Shown: in pieces, positions 14,673 to 22,911 of the stretch | Layout of the letters: each line of letters begins with the position of its first letter | Numbering within the stretch: the stretch's first letter is position 1 | DNA from: CAYWXV01 sp964462535 | GTDB lineage: Bacteria > Bacteroidota > Ignavibacteria > OLB7 | Direction of reading: 5' to 3' | Length of the DNA stretch: 33,027 nucleotides | NCBI GenBank assembly: GCA_964462535.1 | Contig: CAYWXV010000029.1 | Span: 1-33,027, forward strand | Position numbers and translations under genes: made by a program | Notes under the pieces: generated by a model | The model's database searches: none | What the model was told of the DNA's origin: nothing | What the model saw: the letters and a program-made list of their open reading frames with translations, nothing else

Positions 14673-15146
14673 ATGAACCCTGAACCAACGCTGACAACAT
14701 TACCTGCATTCCGTGTGGTCGGTATAGAAACGCGAACGGACAACGCCTCCGAAATGGACGTCTCTACGGCCCGAATCGCCAGACTTTGGGAGAGGTTCTT
14801 TCACGAAGGTGTGATGGAGATCATCCCAGGCAAGACGAGTGATGGCGTCCCACTAGGAGTATACACCGATTATGAAAGCGATCACAACGGCGCGTACACA
14901 CTGATGATCGGCGTCGAGACAGCCGCGAACACGACGGTCCCGGAAGGGATGAGAGCTCTCGAAATACCATCGGGGAAATACCTGGTTTTTGTGGCTGAGG
15001 GCCAGATGCCTGAGGCGTTGGTGAATATGTGGGTGCATATCTGGGACTATTTCTCACGCGACGTTGGATTTAGGCGAGCCTACACCGCCGATTTCGAGCG
15101 ACACGAAAGCCACAGCCGGGCACTCATCCACATTGCCATACAATAG
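14673..15146 (+). CDS. GyrI-like / integron-associated-type effector-binding protein
   Basis: A 157-residue stand-alone effector-binding domain (GyrI-like, AraC_E_bind superfamily). Characteristic segments are the opening LPAFRVVGIETRTDNASEM, the helix IARLWERFFHEGVMEIIPG, GVPLGVYTDYESDHNGAYTLMIGVE, and PSGKYLVFVAEGQMPEALVNMWVHIWDYF, ending in the FERHES region. That organisation is the one often annotated as 'AraC family / integron-associated effector binding protein'. No DNA-binding domain is fused. ATG at 14673 follows a C/A-rich leader (CCCCCCACAACC) without SD. The decarboxylase gene begins 19 bases after its stop, so they may be co-transcribed. Confidence 0.84.
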   Translation: MNPEPTLTTLPAFRVVGIETRTDNASEMDVSTARIARLWERFFHEGVMEIIPGKTSDGVPLGVYTDYESDHNGAYTLMIGVETAANTTVPEGMRALEIPSGKYLVFVAEGQMPEALVNMWVHIWDYFSRDVGFRRAYTADFERHESHSRALIHIAIQ

Positions 15147-15165
15147 CACCCTCCACGCGCCACCC

Positions 15166-16566
15166 ATGCTCGCTGATTTCCGTAAAGCTGCCCAGACTGC
15201 CATTGATCTCCTTTCGGAGTATCTGGATAGAATGCCCAATGGTCCGGTAGCACGACCGGTTCCGACTGAGCACCGCAAATATCTCGTTGAAATGCCGTTG
15301 CCAATGGAGGCAACTCCGTTGCATGCGGTGGTCAACGATATCGCGCGAGATGTATTTCCATTTCCCATGGGAAATAATCATCCCGATTTCTTCGGTTGGG
15401 TCAATAGTCCTGCGCTCCCGTCCTCAATTCTCGGTGCGTTGTTGGGAGCAGGATTCAACGCCAGCGTCGCGGGGGGCGATCATGCCGGGGTCTACATAGA
15501 GCACGCCGTGCTTCGATGGATCAAGGAGATGCTTGAATTGGATCCATCGTGGGGGAGCGTCCTTACATCGGGGGGATCCGGGGCGAATCTGATAGGTCTT
15601 GCTACAGCCAGAAACGAGCTGCTCCTCCGCACGGGGTGGGACGTCCGCGAGAAGGGACTTTCAGGCGCACCGCACATTGTCGTGTACGCAACTGAGGAGG
15701 GACACTCCTCGCTGATCAAGGCGATCGAGCTGCTAGGGGTTGGCCGCAACGCCATTCGCTTTGTCCCGCTCGGCGTCGACGGGCGAATGGACGTCGGCGC
15801 ACTCCAGTCGATGATTGAGCGAGATCGCCCGGAAGCAGGCATTGTCTGTGCAAGCGCAGGGACTGTCAACAGCGGTGCCGTAGATCCTCTGAGCGACATC
15901 GCGGATCTGGCAGCGTTGCACGGGCTCTGGTTTCATGTTGATGGCGCGTATGGTGCGGTGGGGAGGATCGTCCCGTCGCTCCGTCATCTTTACCGCGGGC
16001 TCGAGAGAGCGGACTCCCTCTCCGTGGATCCTCACAAGTGGCTCTATGTAGCGGTGGACTGCGGATGTGCCCTGGTCCGGAATTCGGCAGCCATGAGGCG
16101 CGCGTTCAGCCTTGTTCCTCCCTATCTTCGCGACTCCTCGGACGTGTTACCCTGGTTCAGTGAGTACACGTTCGAGCAGACGCGTCCATTTCGTGCGCTC
16201 AAACTTTGGACGGCTCTCCGCGAGCGGGGGCTCGCGTGGTATCGCGATGCCCTCGCCAGCGACGTCCACCGTGCGGCGGAGCTAGCCCGCCTCGTGAACG
16301 CCTCCCGCGACTTTGAACTGGCAGCACCGGTCGAATTGGGCATCGTTGCGTTCAGATGCGTACCTCGGGACATTTGCGGCGATCCTCCCCGGATCGATCA
16401 ACTCAATTCCGACCTCCCGCGACAGATACAGCTGGACGGAAGAATGTTTCTGACCGGAAGTACGATGTGGGGTCGGCCTATCCTCAGGGCATGCTTCGTC
16501 AATTTCCGCACGGAGAACGACGCGCCTGCCCGCATCCTCGACGTCATTCGTGATCTCGTATCGTGA
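15166..16566 (+). CDS. PLP-dependent group II amino-acid decarboxylase (aromatic/tyrosine decarboxylase-like)
   Basis: A 466-residue fold-type I PLP enzyme of the aromatic-L-amino-acid decarboxylase family. Recognisable features are NHPDFFGWVNSPALP near residue 71, the phosphate-binding TSGGSGANLIGLATAR (about 134-149), EGHSSLIKA with His180 that stacks on PLP, HVDGAYGAVGRI with Asp259, and the Schiff-base lysine in VDPHKWLYV (Lys291). Length is normal for the family. It should decarboxylate an aromatic or similar amino acid to an amine; HVDGAYG instead of the more usual HVDAAWG leaves the substrate open, and some relatives are aldehyde synthases. ATG at 15166 lacks an obvious SD. The next GNAT gene starts within its last codons, so an amine product acetylated by that GNAT is a possible link. 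Confidence 0.9.
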   Translation: MLADFRKAAQTAIDLLSEYLDRMPNGPVARPVPTEHRKYLVEMPLPMEATPLHAVVNDIARDVFPFPMGNNHPDFFGWVNSPALPSSILGALLGAGFNASVAGGDHAGVYIEHAVLRWIKEMLELDPSWGSVLTSGGSGANLIGLATARNELLLRTGWDVREKGLSGAPHIVVYATEEGHSSLIKAIELLGVGRNAIRFVPLGVDGRMDVGALQSMIERDRPEAGIVCASAGTVNSGAVDPLSDIADLAALHGLWFHVDGAYGAVGRIVPSLRHLYRGLERADSLSVDPHKWLYVAVDCGCALVRNSAAMRRAFSLVPPYLRDSSDVLPWFSEYTFEQTRPFRALKLWTALRERGLAWYRDALASDVHRAAELARLVNASRDFELAAPVELGIVAFRCVPRDICGDPPRIDQLNSDLPRQIQLDGRMFLTGSTMWGRPILRACFVNFRTENDAPARILDVIRDLVS

Positions 16567-16957
16567 TTCGCTGGCGGATGTGACTCCCGAAATGCTATCG
16601 GGATTCTTCGTCGGTTGGCCCTTTCCCCCTTCGCCTGAACGACATCTCGACATTCTCAAGGGTAGCACCCACGTCGTTCTTGCCTACGATGATGATCCAG
16701 AGCGCATCGTTGGCTTCGTGACCGCCTTGACGGATGGCCACCTTGCCGCATTCATTCCACTGCTGGAGGTTCTTCCGTCACACCAGCGTAGGGGGATAGG
16801 CTCAGAGCTTGTCCGGAAGATCCTCGACCGGCTGCAGCGTCTCTACTCAATAGACCTGGTTTGCGATGCGGAGATGATCCCGTTTTATTCGCAACTCGGC
16901 ATGCGCTCGATGTCCGGGATGGGAATGCGAAACTATGACCGGCAATCGGGAGAGTAA
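16550..16957 (+). CDS. GNAT N-acetyltransferase
   Basis: A 135-residue short GNAT protein. It begins ISYRDSLADVTPEMLSGFFVGWPFPPSPERHL, a start conserved in this subfamily, continues with VVLAYDDDPERIVGFVTALTDGHLAAFIPLLEVLPSHQRRGIGSELVRKIL (acetyl-CoA loop QRRGIGSEL) and ends with the MIPFYSQLGMRSMSGMGMRNY helix-strand. The conserved N-terminus requires the GTG start at 16550, which lies 17 bases inside the decarboxylase gene. The overlap implies coupled translation. A functional pairing with the decarboxylase (acetylating its amine product) is plausible but only inferred from position. Confidence 0.86.
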   Translation: MISYRDSLADVTPEMLSGFFVGWPFPPSPERHLDILKGSTHVVLAYDDDPERIVGFVTALTDGHLAAFIPLLEVLPSHQRRGIGSELVRKILDRLQRLYSIDLVCDAEMIPFYSQLGMRSMSGMGMRNYDRQSGE

Positions 16958-17012
16958 CGATGTCGGGGATGTTTGGAATATCGGGGATAGAGAGGGCAGG
17001 GAGTTTTCTGAG

Positions 17013-17043
17013 TTATCCACACCCGTTGGGGATAAGCGTTTTT
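17013..17043 (+). terminator. Terminator-like hairpin with T5 tract; contains a DnaA-box-like nonamer
   Basis: TTATCC (17013-17018) pairs with GGATAA (17030-17035), and CCC can pair with GGG inside it. A TTTTT run follows at 17039-17043. It sits 55 bases after the GNAT stop and just before the MutS-like gene, as expected for an intrinsic terminator of the upstream unit. The left arm also reads TTATCCACA, a DnaA-box match, but it is single. Confidence 0.45.
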
Positions 17044-17051
17044 AGATCAGC

Positions 17052-18959
17052 ATGACTCAAGAGAATCGACGATATCACTCTGGGGATATCAGCGGCCGAC
17101 GCCGTGACCTCCAGGTGGAAATCGATCGACACACGCGACGGATAAATCGGCTTGAGAGAGTGAGTCGTCGTATGTCCTGGATTCGCTTGGGCATAGTGCT
17201 GGCGGGCATCGCGCTCATTCTTCCTCTCTTTCATCTCGCTGGCGAGTTACCGGGGTGGATTGGGGTCGTCGTGGTGACGGGTCTCTTCATGATTGTCGCC
17301 GACCGCCATGGTCGAGTCGAGCATGGCATCAGAAGGGGGCGAGCCTGGATCGACATTCGGAGGCGTCACATTGCACGCCTGGAGCATCAATGGGACTCCA
17401 TTACCCACGTGGAGATCGATCCCGTAGACTCCACACACCCGTTTGAGCGGGATCTCAACATCACCGGCGAGCGCTCGCTTCTACATCTCATAGACACATC
17501 GGTATCAACCGGTGGACATCGTCGTCTAAAGGCGTGGCTCCTTGACACCCGTCCTGAAATGACTGCGATTGAGGAACGTCGTCAACTGGTGGGCGAACTT
17601 GTGGATCTTTCGGCGGCACGCGATCGGATCGCGCTCTCGGCCGTTCTGAGTGGCATGAGTCGTCAGGGGAAATGGAACGGGGAACGGCTCCTTGGTTGGC
17701 TCGATTCGACCGGGGACCGTCGATTGAAGGGGGCGTTGCTTGTGCTGGCCGGGCTCGCGGGGATGAATCTGACTGCAATGGTGTTCGGTGCGCTTGGCCT
17801 GGTGGAACCAATCTGGCCAGCGACACTCGTTCTCTACGCAGCCTTCTACCTCCACAAGCGGAAGGACTTCAGCCGGCTCTTTCAGGAAGCCCTCTATCTG
17901 GATGGAGTCCTTGGCGGCGCCGCTGCCGTATTGAGGACGCTCGAACGATTTCCGGTTGGGGGTCGCCCATTGTTGCGAGAGTTGATGCGGCCGTTCAACG
18001 ATCCCGAACGGAGACCGTCATTCTACCTACAATCGATTACGCGGATTGCGAACGCGGCGTCGATGCAGAAAAATGGACTTCTCCGCCTCCTGCTAAACCT
18101 GTTGGTTCCCTGGGACTACTACTTCGCATGGAGACTGGAGCTGGCACGTGAGGGCATCCGCGCCCTCCTGCCGGTTTGGTTGGACAGACTGTATCAGCTT
18201 GAGGCCCTCTCGTCTCTTGCCAACCACATCTGGCTTGACCCGCGGGCGACCTTCCCGGTGATCACGTGGGAGGGTAACGCAGGGCACTTGTTGGAGGGGA
18301 TTGAAATGCATCATCCCCTCATCCCGGAGACCGAGAGCGTCCCCAACGATTTCACGATCGACGCCGACGGAAACGTCGTGATCGTGACCGGTTCGAACAT
18401 GTCAGGGAAGAGCACATTCCTCCGGACAATCGGAACCCATCTCGTGCTCGCGTATGCCGGCGGGGGCGTCCCCGCATCTCGGTTGGTCATTGCGCCGTTT
18501 CGTCTATTTACCTGTATCAACGTCAGCGACTCTGTCAATGACGGAATTTCCTATTTCTATGCTGAGGTGCGCCGTCTCAGGCAGCTTCTGGACGAAGTGC
18601 GGGTTGGTGACCCCATTCGTGTCTTCTATTTGATCGACGAGATATTCAGAGGCACGAACAATCGAGAGCGATTGATTGGGGCCCGATCGTATATCCGGGC
18701 CCTTGCCGTGGAGCGGGGCGTCGGAGCCATATCGACGCACGATCTTGAACTGGTGCGGATTGCCGACGAAATTTCTCGAGTTCGCAACTATCATTTCCGC
18801 GAGACTATTGTTGATGGGGCGATGCATTTCGACTATCGCATCCGCACGGGACCGTCTCCGACAACAAATGCGCTCATCATCATGAAAGCCGAAGGACTGC
18901 CGGTCGATCCGGAGGTCGACTTCGATGGGAATACGACACAGGAAGAGCATCAATCATGA
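17052..18959 (+). CDS. Membrane-anchored MutS-family ATPase
   Basis: A 635-residue MutS-like protein with membrane segments. Hydrophobic stretches lie at about 43-63, 68-83, 225-250 and 253-267. The N-terminal 18-40 region is a charged coiled coil. The MutS core/lever region spans about 135-400, and the C-terminal ATPase domain holds Walker A GSNMSGKST (447-455), NVSDSVNDGISYFYAE (signature region), Walker B YLIDEIFRGTNN (526-537) and the STHD motif (561-564). The mismatch-recognition domain of MutS is absent, so it is unlikely to act in standard mismatch repair. Related membrane MutS-like proteins are known in environmental bacteria without assigned function. Its stop overlaps the ATG of the OmpA-like gene (ATGA, 18956-18959). 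The start lacks an SD and lies nine bases after a terminator-like T-run. Confidence 0.9.
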   Translation: MTQENRRYHSGDISGRRRDLQVEIDRHTRRINRLERVSRRMSWIRLGIVLAGIALILPLFHLAGELPGWIGVVVVTGLFMIVADRHGRVEHGIRRGRAWIDIRRRHIARLEHQWDSITHVEIDPVDSTHPFERDLNITGERSLLHLIDTSVSTGGHRRLKAWLLDTRPEMTAIEERRQLVGELVDLSAARDRIALSAVLSGMSRQGKWNGERLLGWLDSTGDRRLKGALLVLAGLAGMNLTAMVFGALGLVEPIWPATLVLYAAFYLHKRKDFSRLFQEALYLDGVLGGAAAVLRTLERFPVGGRPLLRELMRPFNDPERRPSFYLQSITRIANAASMQKNGLLRLLLNLLVPWDYYFAWRLELAREGIRALLPVWLDRLYQLEALSSLANHIWLDPRATFPVITWEGNAGHLLEGIEMHHPLIPETESVPNDFTIDADGNVVIVTGSNMSGKSTFLRTIGTHLVLAYAGGGVPASRLVIAPFRLFTCINVSDSVNDGISYFYAEVRRLRQLLDEVRVGDPIRVFYLIDEIFRGTNNRERLIGARSYIRALAVERGVGAISTHDLELVRIADEISRVRNYHFRETIVDGAMHFDYRIRTGPSPTTNALIIMKAEGLPVDPEVDFDGNTTQEEHQS

Positions 18960-20464
18960 ATCTGCAATCGATCGTCCGCGTTGGGCTTTGCCCTCTCCTT
19001 CTCCTCATAGCGGCGGCAGCCTTTGCCCAGGATCAGCGTCCGGAGAATCTTGGAAGAAATATCAATACCAAATACATCGACGGGTCACCTCTCGTGTCTC
19101 CTGACGGCCGCACGATTTATTTCGTTAGAGACGACAAGGTGGATGAGGGAAAGGGGGACTACGATATCTGGTTTTCAGAGGCTGATAGCAACGGCAGTTG
19201 GGGACCCGCGCAGAAAATCGGGAATGAGCTCAATAATGATTTCAACAACAAAGTAATGGCCGTCACGCCTGACGGGAACACGCTATATCTCGCCGGGCTA
19301 TACGGACGTCAGCCGACCGACAAACGTGGAATATCCGTCGTCCAGCGTACCAGAACGGGGTGGAGTAAGCCGGCGGAGCTGAAAATCAAGAATGCTCCAA
19401 GCGATTGGGGATCGTTCGACATGTCACTTTCCAGCGATGGACGGCACATGATTCTCTCGCTGAATAGTGACCTGTACGTCAGCTTCCTCGGCTCCGATGG
19501 CATCTGGTCGGAACCCAGGACTATCGGGCCGAACATCAACACGGACGGGTACGAGTACACTCCCTTCCTTGCCTCGGACGGTGTCACTCTCTACTTCTCC
19601 AGCAATGGACACTTCTCCTATGGAGAGAATGACATCATGGTAACCAAGCGATTGGACGACACCTGGTTGAAGTGGTCCGAGCCACGTAACCTGGGACGTC
19701 CAATCAATTCCACCGAATGGGAGTCCTATTTCCGAATTCCGGCCTCTGGGGATTTCGCCTACGTCCTCTCGTGGAAGGGGGGATTCGGCAGGGCTGACAT
19801 CTTCCGAGTGCGGCTCCGGGACGATCAACGGCCGAATCCGGTTGTGCTGGTGCGCGGTCGGGTGATTGATGCCAGGACCAGGAAACCATTGGAAGCGACC
19901 ATCCGTTACGAACAGCTTGGGACCGACAGACGCGAACTTGGAACGGCCGTTACCGACCCTCGCACGGGGGAGTACCAGATCGTTCTCCCAGGGGGGAACA
20001 AGTATGGGTTCTATGCGGAGGCAGCTAACTACCTGCCGATCAACGAGAACCTCGACCTCTCGAATCTGACGACATATCGCGAGGTGACGAAAGACCTCCG
20101 CATGGTCATGTTGCAGCAAGGAGCGGTTGTGCGCCTGAACAACATCTTCTTCGAGACGGGGAAATGGGATCTCCAACCCGACTCGCGCCCCGAGCTTGAT
20201 CGCGTTGTGACGCTGCTCAACAGCAATCCGAGCATGCGCATCGAAATAGCCGGACACACAGACAACGTGGGATCTGCTGCTGACAACGTCATCCTCTCCA
20301 GAAACCGCGCAGCGTCCGTCAGGGAGTACCTCGTCGAGCAGGGCATCAAACCCTCGCGTCTCGTGAGCAAGGGGTATGGAGAGACAAAGCCGGTGGCGAC
20401 GAACGACTCCGATGACGGTCGACAGGAAAATCGACGCGTCGAGTTCAAGGTGATGACGAAGTGA
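18956..20464 (+). CDS. PD40 beta-propeller / OmpA-like envelope protein
   Basis: A 502-residue exported protein. Residues 1-25 are a signal peptide (basic start, LLLLIAAAAFAQ). Residues about 40-280 carry WD40-like PD40 repeats seen as repeated 'SPDGRTIYFVR', 'TPDGNTLYLAG', 'SSDGRHMILS' and 'ASDGVTLYFSS' elements. Residues about 285-370 form a carboxypeptidase-regulatory-like beta sandwich (RGRVIDARTRKPLEATIRY). Residues about 390-500 are an OmpA C-terminal peptidoglycan-binding domain: NIFFETGKWDLQPDS, IEIAGHTDNVGS, LSRNRAASVREYLVEQG and RRVEFKV. The protein should sit in the periplasm attached to the cell wall, possibly at the outer membrane. PD40-OmpA fusions are frequent in the FCB group. 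ATG overlaps the MutS-like stop, so the two are probably made together. Confidence 0.92.
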   Translation: MNLQSIVRVGLCPLLLLIAAAAFAQDQRPENLGRNINTKYIDGSPLVSPDGRTIYFVRDDKVDEGKGDYDIWFSEADSNGSWGPAQKIGNELNNDFNNKVMAVTPDGNTLYLAGLYGRQPTDKRGISVVQRTRTGWSKPAELKIKNAPSDWGSFDMSLSSDGRHMILSLNSDLYVSFLGSDGIWSEPRTIGPNINTDGYEYTPFLASDGVTLYFSSNGHFSYGENDIMVTKRLDDTWLKWSEPRNLGRPINSTEWESYFRIPASGDFAYVLSWKGGFGRADIFRVRLRDDQRPNPVVLVRGRVIDARTRKPLEATIRYEQLGTDRRELGTAVTDPRTGEYQIVLPGGNKYGFYAEAANYLPINENLDLSNLTTYREVTKDLRMVMLQQGAVVRLNNIFFETGKWDLQPDSRPELDRVVTLLNSNPSMRIEIAGHTDNVGSAADNVILSRNRAASVREYLVEQGIKPSRLVSKGYGETKPVATNDSDDGRQENRRVEFKVMTK

Positions 20465-20465
20465 A

Positions 20466-21158
20466 ATGAGACGAGCCTTGCGGATGCTTCGGAGGGGGGC
20501 AAGAAGAGTGATCATGAAAATGTATCGTCCCTGGGCGGTGCATTGGATAGGGAAGGATCGAAGCACACGAGCGGGGGGATTCCATTTCGCTGTCCCACGT
20601 GGCGTCTTTCATCCGAAGCTCTTCTTCAGCACCAGATTCTTGCAACGCGAAGTGGCGCAAATGGATCTTCGCGGGCGCACCGCAATCGATGTTGGATGTG
20701 GCGCAGGAGCGCTTAGTCTGGCTATGGCTGCCGCTGGAGCGGACGTCACGGCGGTTGATATCAACCCGTTATGCGTGGCGACGACCATCGAGAATGCGAC
20801 TGCAAACGGTCTTTCGGTCAAAGCCCTCGTGTCGGATCTATTCGCGGCCCTCCCCGATTCGACATTCGATGTCGTTGTGGTCAACCCTCCGTACTATCCC
20901 CGCGATCCGGTGACGGCGGAGGAGCGTGCGTGGTATTGTGGCGCCGGGATGGAGTTCTTCCATCGCTTCTTCGAACAACTCGCCTCCCATCTTGTGTCTT
21001 CATCCACAGTCCTGATGGTTTTGAGCGAGGATTGCAACATCGATGAAATAGGTCGCATCTCCGACCGTCACGGCTTTCTCATGCGGCTCCGTAGCCGGAA
21101 GGTCATCTGGATGGAGGAGAACATGATCTTCAAGTTTGAACGAACAACGAGACAATGA
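20466..21158 (+). CDS. HemK/PrmC-like SAM-dependent methyltransferase
   Basis: A 230-residue methyltransferase with an N-terminal basic region, GVFHPKLFFSTRFL, then motif I TAIDVGCGAGALSLAMAAAGADVTAVDINPLCVATTIENA, LVSDLFAALPDSTFDVVVVNPPYYPRDP with the catalytic NPPY (140-143), and a C-terminal MLSEDCNIDEI-like segment (VLSEDCNIDEIGRI). NPPY marks amino-group methylation (glutamine, adenine or similar), and the 'HP..F.ST..L' context is typical of HemK2/N6AMT1-like proteins. Start ATG 20466 lies one base after the OmpA-like stop; ATG 20514 is a sensible alternative that removes a very basic leader. Its own stop overlaps the next ATG. Protein, RNA or small-molecule targets all remain possible. 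Confidence 0.86.
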   Translation: MRRALRMLRRGARRVIMKMYRPWAVHWIGKDRSTRAGGFHFAVPRGVFHPKLFFSTRFLQREVAQMDLRGRTAIDVGCGAGALSLAMAAAGADVTAVDINPLCVATTIENATANGLSVKALVSDLFAALPDSTFDVVVVNPPYYPRDPVTAEERAWYCGAGMEFFHRFFEQLASHLVSSSTVLMVLSEDCNIDEIGRISDRHGFLMRLRSRKVIWMEENMIFKFERTTRQ

Positions 21159-21568
21159 AGAGAAGCGCCACGTTGCTCAACAGAATTCTGGTGATGATTA
21201 TCGCGAGTGTCGCGCTCAGCGCTACAGCCCTCGCGCAGGCGCCGGGCATTTCGGTGCGACCGTTGCTGCGGACAACGCTGAGCGATGATTCAACGAAGGA
21301 TGTTGTTACGATCGAAGTGGAATTTGCGCCCGGCAGCACCACCGGGCGGCACATTCATCCCGGTGACGAATTCGCCGCCCTCCTCGAGGGGCGGCTGGAG
21401 GTACGCACCGAAGGTGAGGAACCCCGACAGGTCAGAGGAGGGGAGGGATATCACAATCGCCGCGATGTCGTTCACGAGACGGTGAACGTCGGCGATACTC
21501 CAGCCCGAATGATCACGACGTTCGTGATCGATCGCGGCAAACCAATCTCGATTCCGGTGAAGGAGTAG
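21155..21568 (+). CDS. Exported cupin-domain protein
   Basis: A 137-residue protein with a signal peptide (about 1-28, ILVMIIASVALSATALAQ) followed by one cupin barrel. Motif 1 is GRHIHPGDEFAALLEGRLEV (His66, His68, Glu72) and motif 2 is HNRRDVVHETVNVG with His107, so four metal ligands are preserved. It should reside in the periplasm and bind a metal; small secreted cupins of this type have no firm function. ATG overlaps the methyltransferase stop by four bases (ATGA, 21155-21158), and the kinase gene begins four bases after its own stop, placing it in the middle of the tight five-gene run. Confidence 0.88.
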   Translation: MKRSATLLNRILVMIIASVALSATALAQAPGISVRPLLRTTLSDDSTKDVVTIEVEFAPGSTTGRHIHPGDEFAALLEGRLEVRTEGEEPRQVRGGEGYHNRRDVVHETVNVGDTPARMITTFVIDRGKPISIPVKE

Positions 21569-21572
21569 GCAC

Positions 21573-22448
21573 GTGCCTGAGACCGATCAGAATGTTCTCG
21601 CGCATCCGCTTCAACATCGTGTCGACGAGATCGCCGAGCGCTGGTCCCTCGACCTCCTCCCTTTGTTCGATGCAGCGTCGATCAACGCAGTCGTACCCGC
21701 TGTCGGCTCCCATGGTGACGACGTCGTCCTCAAAGTCCATCGCGACCCCGACGAGGGGCGAATGGAAATCGATGCCCTACGATGCTACGATGGAAGGGGG
21801 GCGGTCCGGTTGCTCGACGCCGACTGGGAACTGGGATGTCTCCTTCTCGAGCGCGTTCGCCCGGGCGACGATCTTACCTCGATCAACGATGACGCCGAGG
21901 CGATGACTATTGCCGCGGACGTCATTCGACGGCTGCATCAGCCCGTTCCTGCAGAAAACTCCTTCTCGAGGATTGAAGTGTGGGGGGAGGGGTTTTCGCG
22001 TCTTCGGGAGCGATTCAACGGGGGCTTCGGTCCCTTCCCACGTCGCGCAGTCGAGATGGCTGAGTCCCTCTTTCGCGATCTCGTCTCCTCAATGGGAGAG
22101 GCCGTGGTGCTTCACGGCGATCTTCATCACTTCAACATTCTCTCGTCCGCTCGAGATAGATGGCTTGCGATTGATCCCAAGGGTGTGACAGGTGAAGCCG
22201 CCTGCGAGCCTGGTGCTCTCCTCCGAAACCCGCTACCTGGTCTGTTGAATCTCTCCTATCCTGCGCGTGTGCTCGAGCGACGTGCTGCTCAGCTCTCGGA
22301 AGAGCTTGGGCTCGATCGCGAGCGAGTTGCCTGCTGGGGGCTGACACAAGCGGTACTTGCTGCGTGGTGGAGTTACGAAGAGGAGGACGAGAGTAGTCGC
22401 AAGTTTTTCATTGCCTGTGCCGAGCTGCTGGACCGGACGGGAAGGTGA
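21573..22448 (+). CDS. APH(6)/hydroxyurea-type phosphotransferase
   Basis: A 291-residue kinase-fold protein of the streptomycin 6-kinase / hydroxyurea phosphotransferase group. The N-lobe has VVLKVHRDPDEGRMEIDALRCYDG, with the ATP-binding Lys and the family 'E..AL..YDG.GAVRLL' pattern; the hinge is LLLERVRPGDDL. The Brenner motif HGDLHHFNIL lies at about 181-190 and the metal-binding DPKG at 201-204, followed by GEAACEPGALLRNPLP, all typical of APH(6). GTG at 21573 is supported by AAGGAG (21560-21565), seven bases upstream. It closes the coupled run that begins with the MutS-like ATPase. Whether it acts on aminoglycosides is unknown. Confidence 0.9.
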   Translation: MPETDQNVLAHPLQHRVDEIAERWSLDLLPLFDAASINAVVPAVGSHGDDVVLKVHRDPDEGRMEIDALRCYDGRGAVRLLDADWELGCLLLERVRPGDDLTSINDDAEAMTIAADVIRRLHQPVPAENSFSRIEVWGEGFSRLRERFNGGFGPFPRRAVEMAESLFRDLVSSMGEAVVLHGDLHHFNILSSARDRWLAIDPKGVTGEAACEPGALLRNPLPGLLNLSYPARVLERRAAQLSEELGLDRERVACWGLTQAVLAAWWSYEEEDESSRKFFIACAELLDRTGR

Positions 22449-22524
22449 GAGATGACGAGGAAATTGTGCGTCAGATACGTGGCGAATCAACCTCCCGTAC
22501 CACACATCTCTTAGTTTGACCACA

Positions 22525-22911
22525 ATGACGCTCTACCTCTACCTGGCCATCGGCGGCGTTGTCGGCGTCCTGTCGCGGTACCAACTGGGTGTCTGGCTGA
22601 CACCCGAAGGGCGGACAGGCTCCGCGTTTCCACTGGCGACGCTGATCATAAACGTCTCCGGCTCGTTCCTTCTTGGTCTTCTCATGCGGATTCTAGCCGA
22701 CACCAACACAAGCAGGGAGGTTCGCATGATGCTGGTGGTCGGGGTGTGTGGTGGCTACACTACCTTCAGCACGTTCAGTTACGAGATGATGACCCTTTTG
22801 CGTGAAGGGGCGTGGGCGGGAGCATTCATCTATGCCGTACTGAGCTTCATCGGATCCCTCCTTGCATGTTTTGCCGGCTATGCCCTCGGGGAATTTCTGG
22901 CGAACCGGTGA
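22525..22911 (+). CDS. crcB: Fluoride ion channel FluC/CrcB
   Basis: A 128-residue four-helix membrane protein of the Fluc family, which forms dual-topology dimers that let fluoride leave the cell. Signatures present: GGVVGVLSRYQLG (10-22), TLIINVSGSFLLGLL (39-53) with the pore-lining Asn43, and VCGGYTTFSTFSYEM (74-88) with the Na+-site glycines and threonines and the phenylalanine box. Length is exactly as expected. ATG at 22525 gives the usual short N-terminus; a TTG at 22516 in frame is less likely. I looked for a fluoride riboswitch in the 76 bases upstream and did not find its conserved segments. No SD is obvious. Confidence 0.95.
   Translation: MTLYLYLAIGGVVGVLSRYQLGVWLTPEGRTGSAFPLATLIINVSGSFLLGLLMRILADTNTSREVRMMLVVGVCGGYTTFSTFSYEMMTLLREGAWAGAFIYAVLSFIGSLLACFAGYALGEFLANR

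Noticed and set aside
1..17000. Integron cassette array, suggested by many short co-directional stand-alone genes and 'integron-associated'-type effector-binding proteins
   Set aside because: Many intergenic gaps are far too short for attC sites, several genes overlap, no RYYYAAC/GTTRRRY pairs were recognised between genes, and no integrase gene is present. The terminal repeats at 12159-12309 have the wrong orientation and sequence for attC.
17013..17021. Replication origin, because of a perfect DnaA-box-like TTATCCACA
   Set aside because: It is a single box inside a terminator-like hairpin, with no cluster of boxes, AT-rich unwinding region or dnaA/dnaN genes nearby.
19424..20566. Long minus-strand open frame (380 codons)
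   Set aside because: It lies exactly opposite the PD40-OmpA gene, whose plus-strand reading has clear domains; the minus translation has no motif and is an antisense shadow.
22449..22524. Fluoride riboswitch upstream of crcB
   Set aside because: The 76-base leader lacks the conserved crcB-motif segments and pseudoknot pairing elements I know; nothing comparable was seen.
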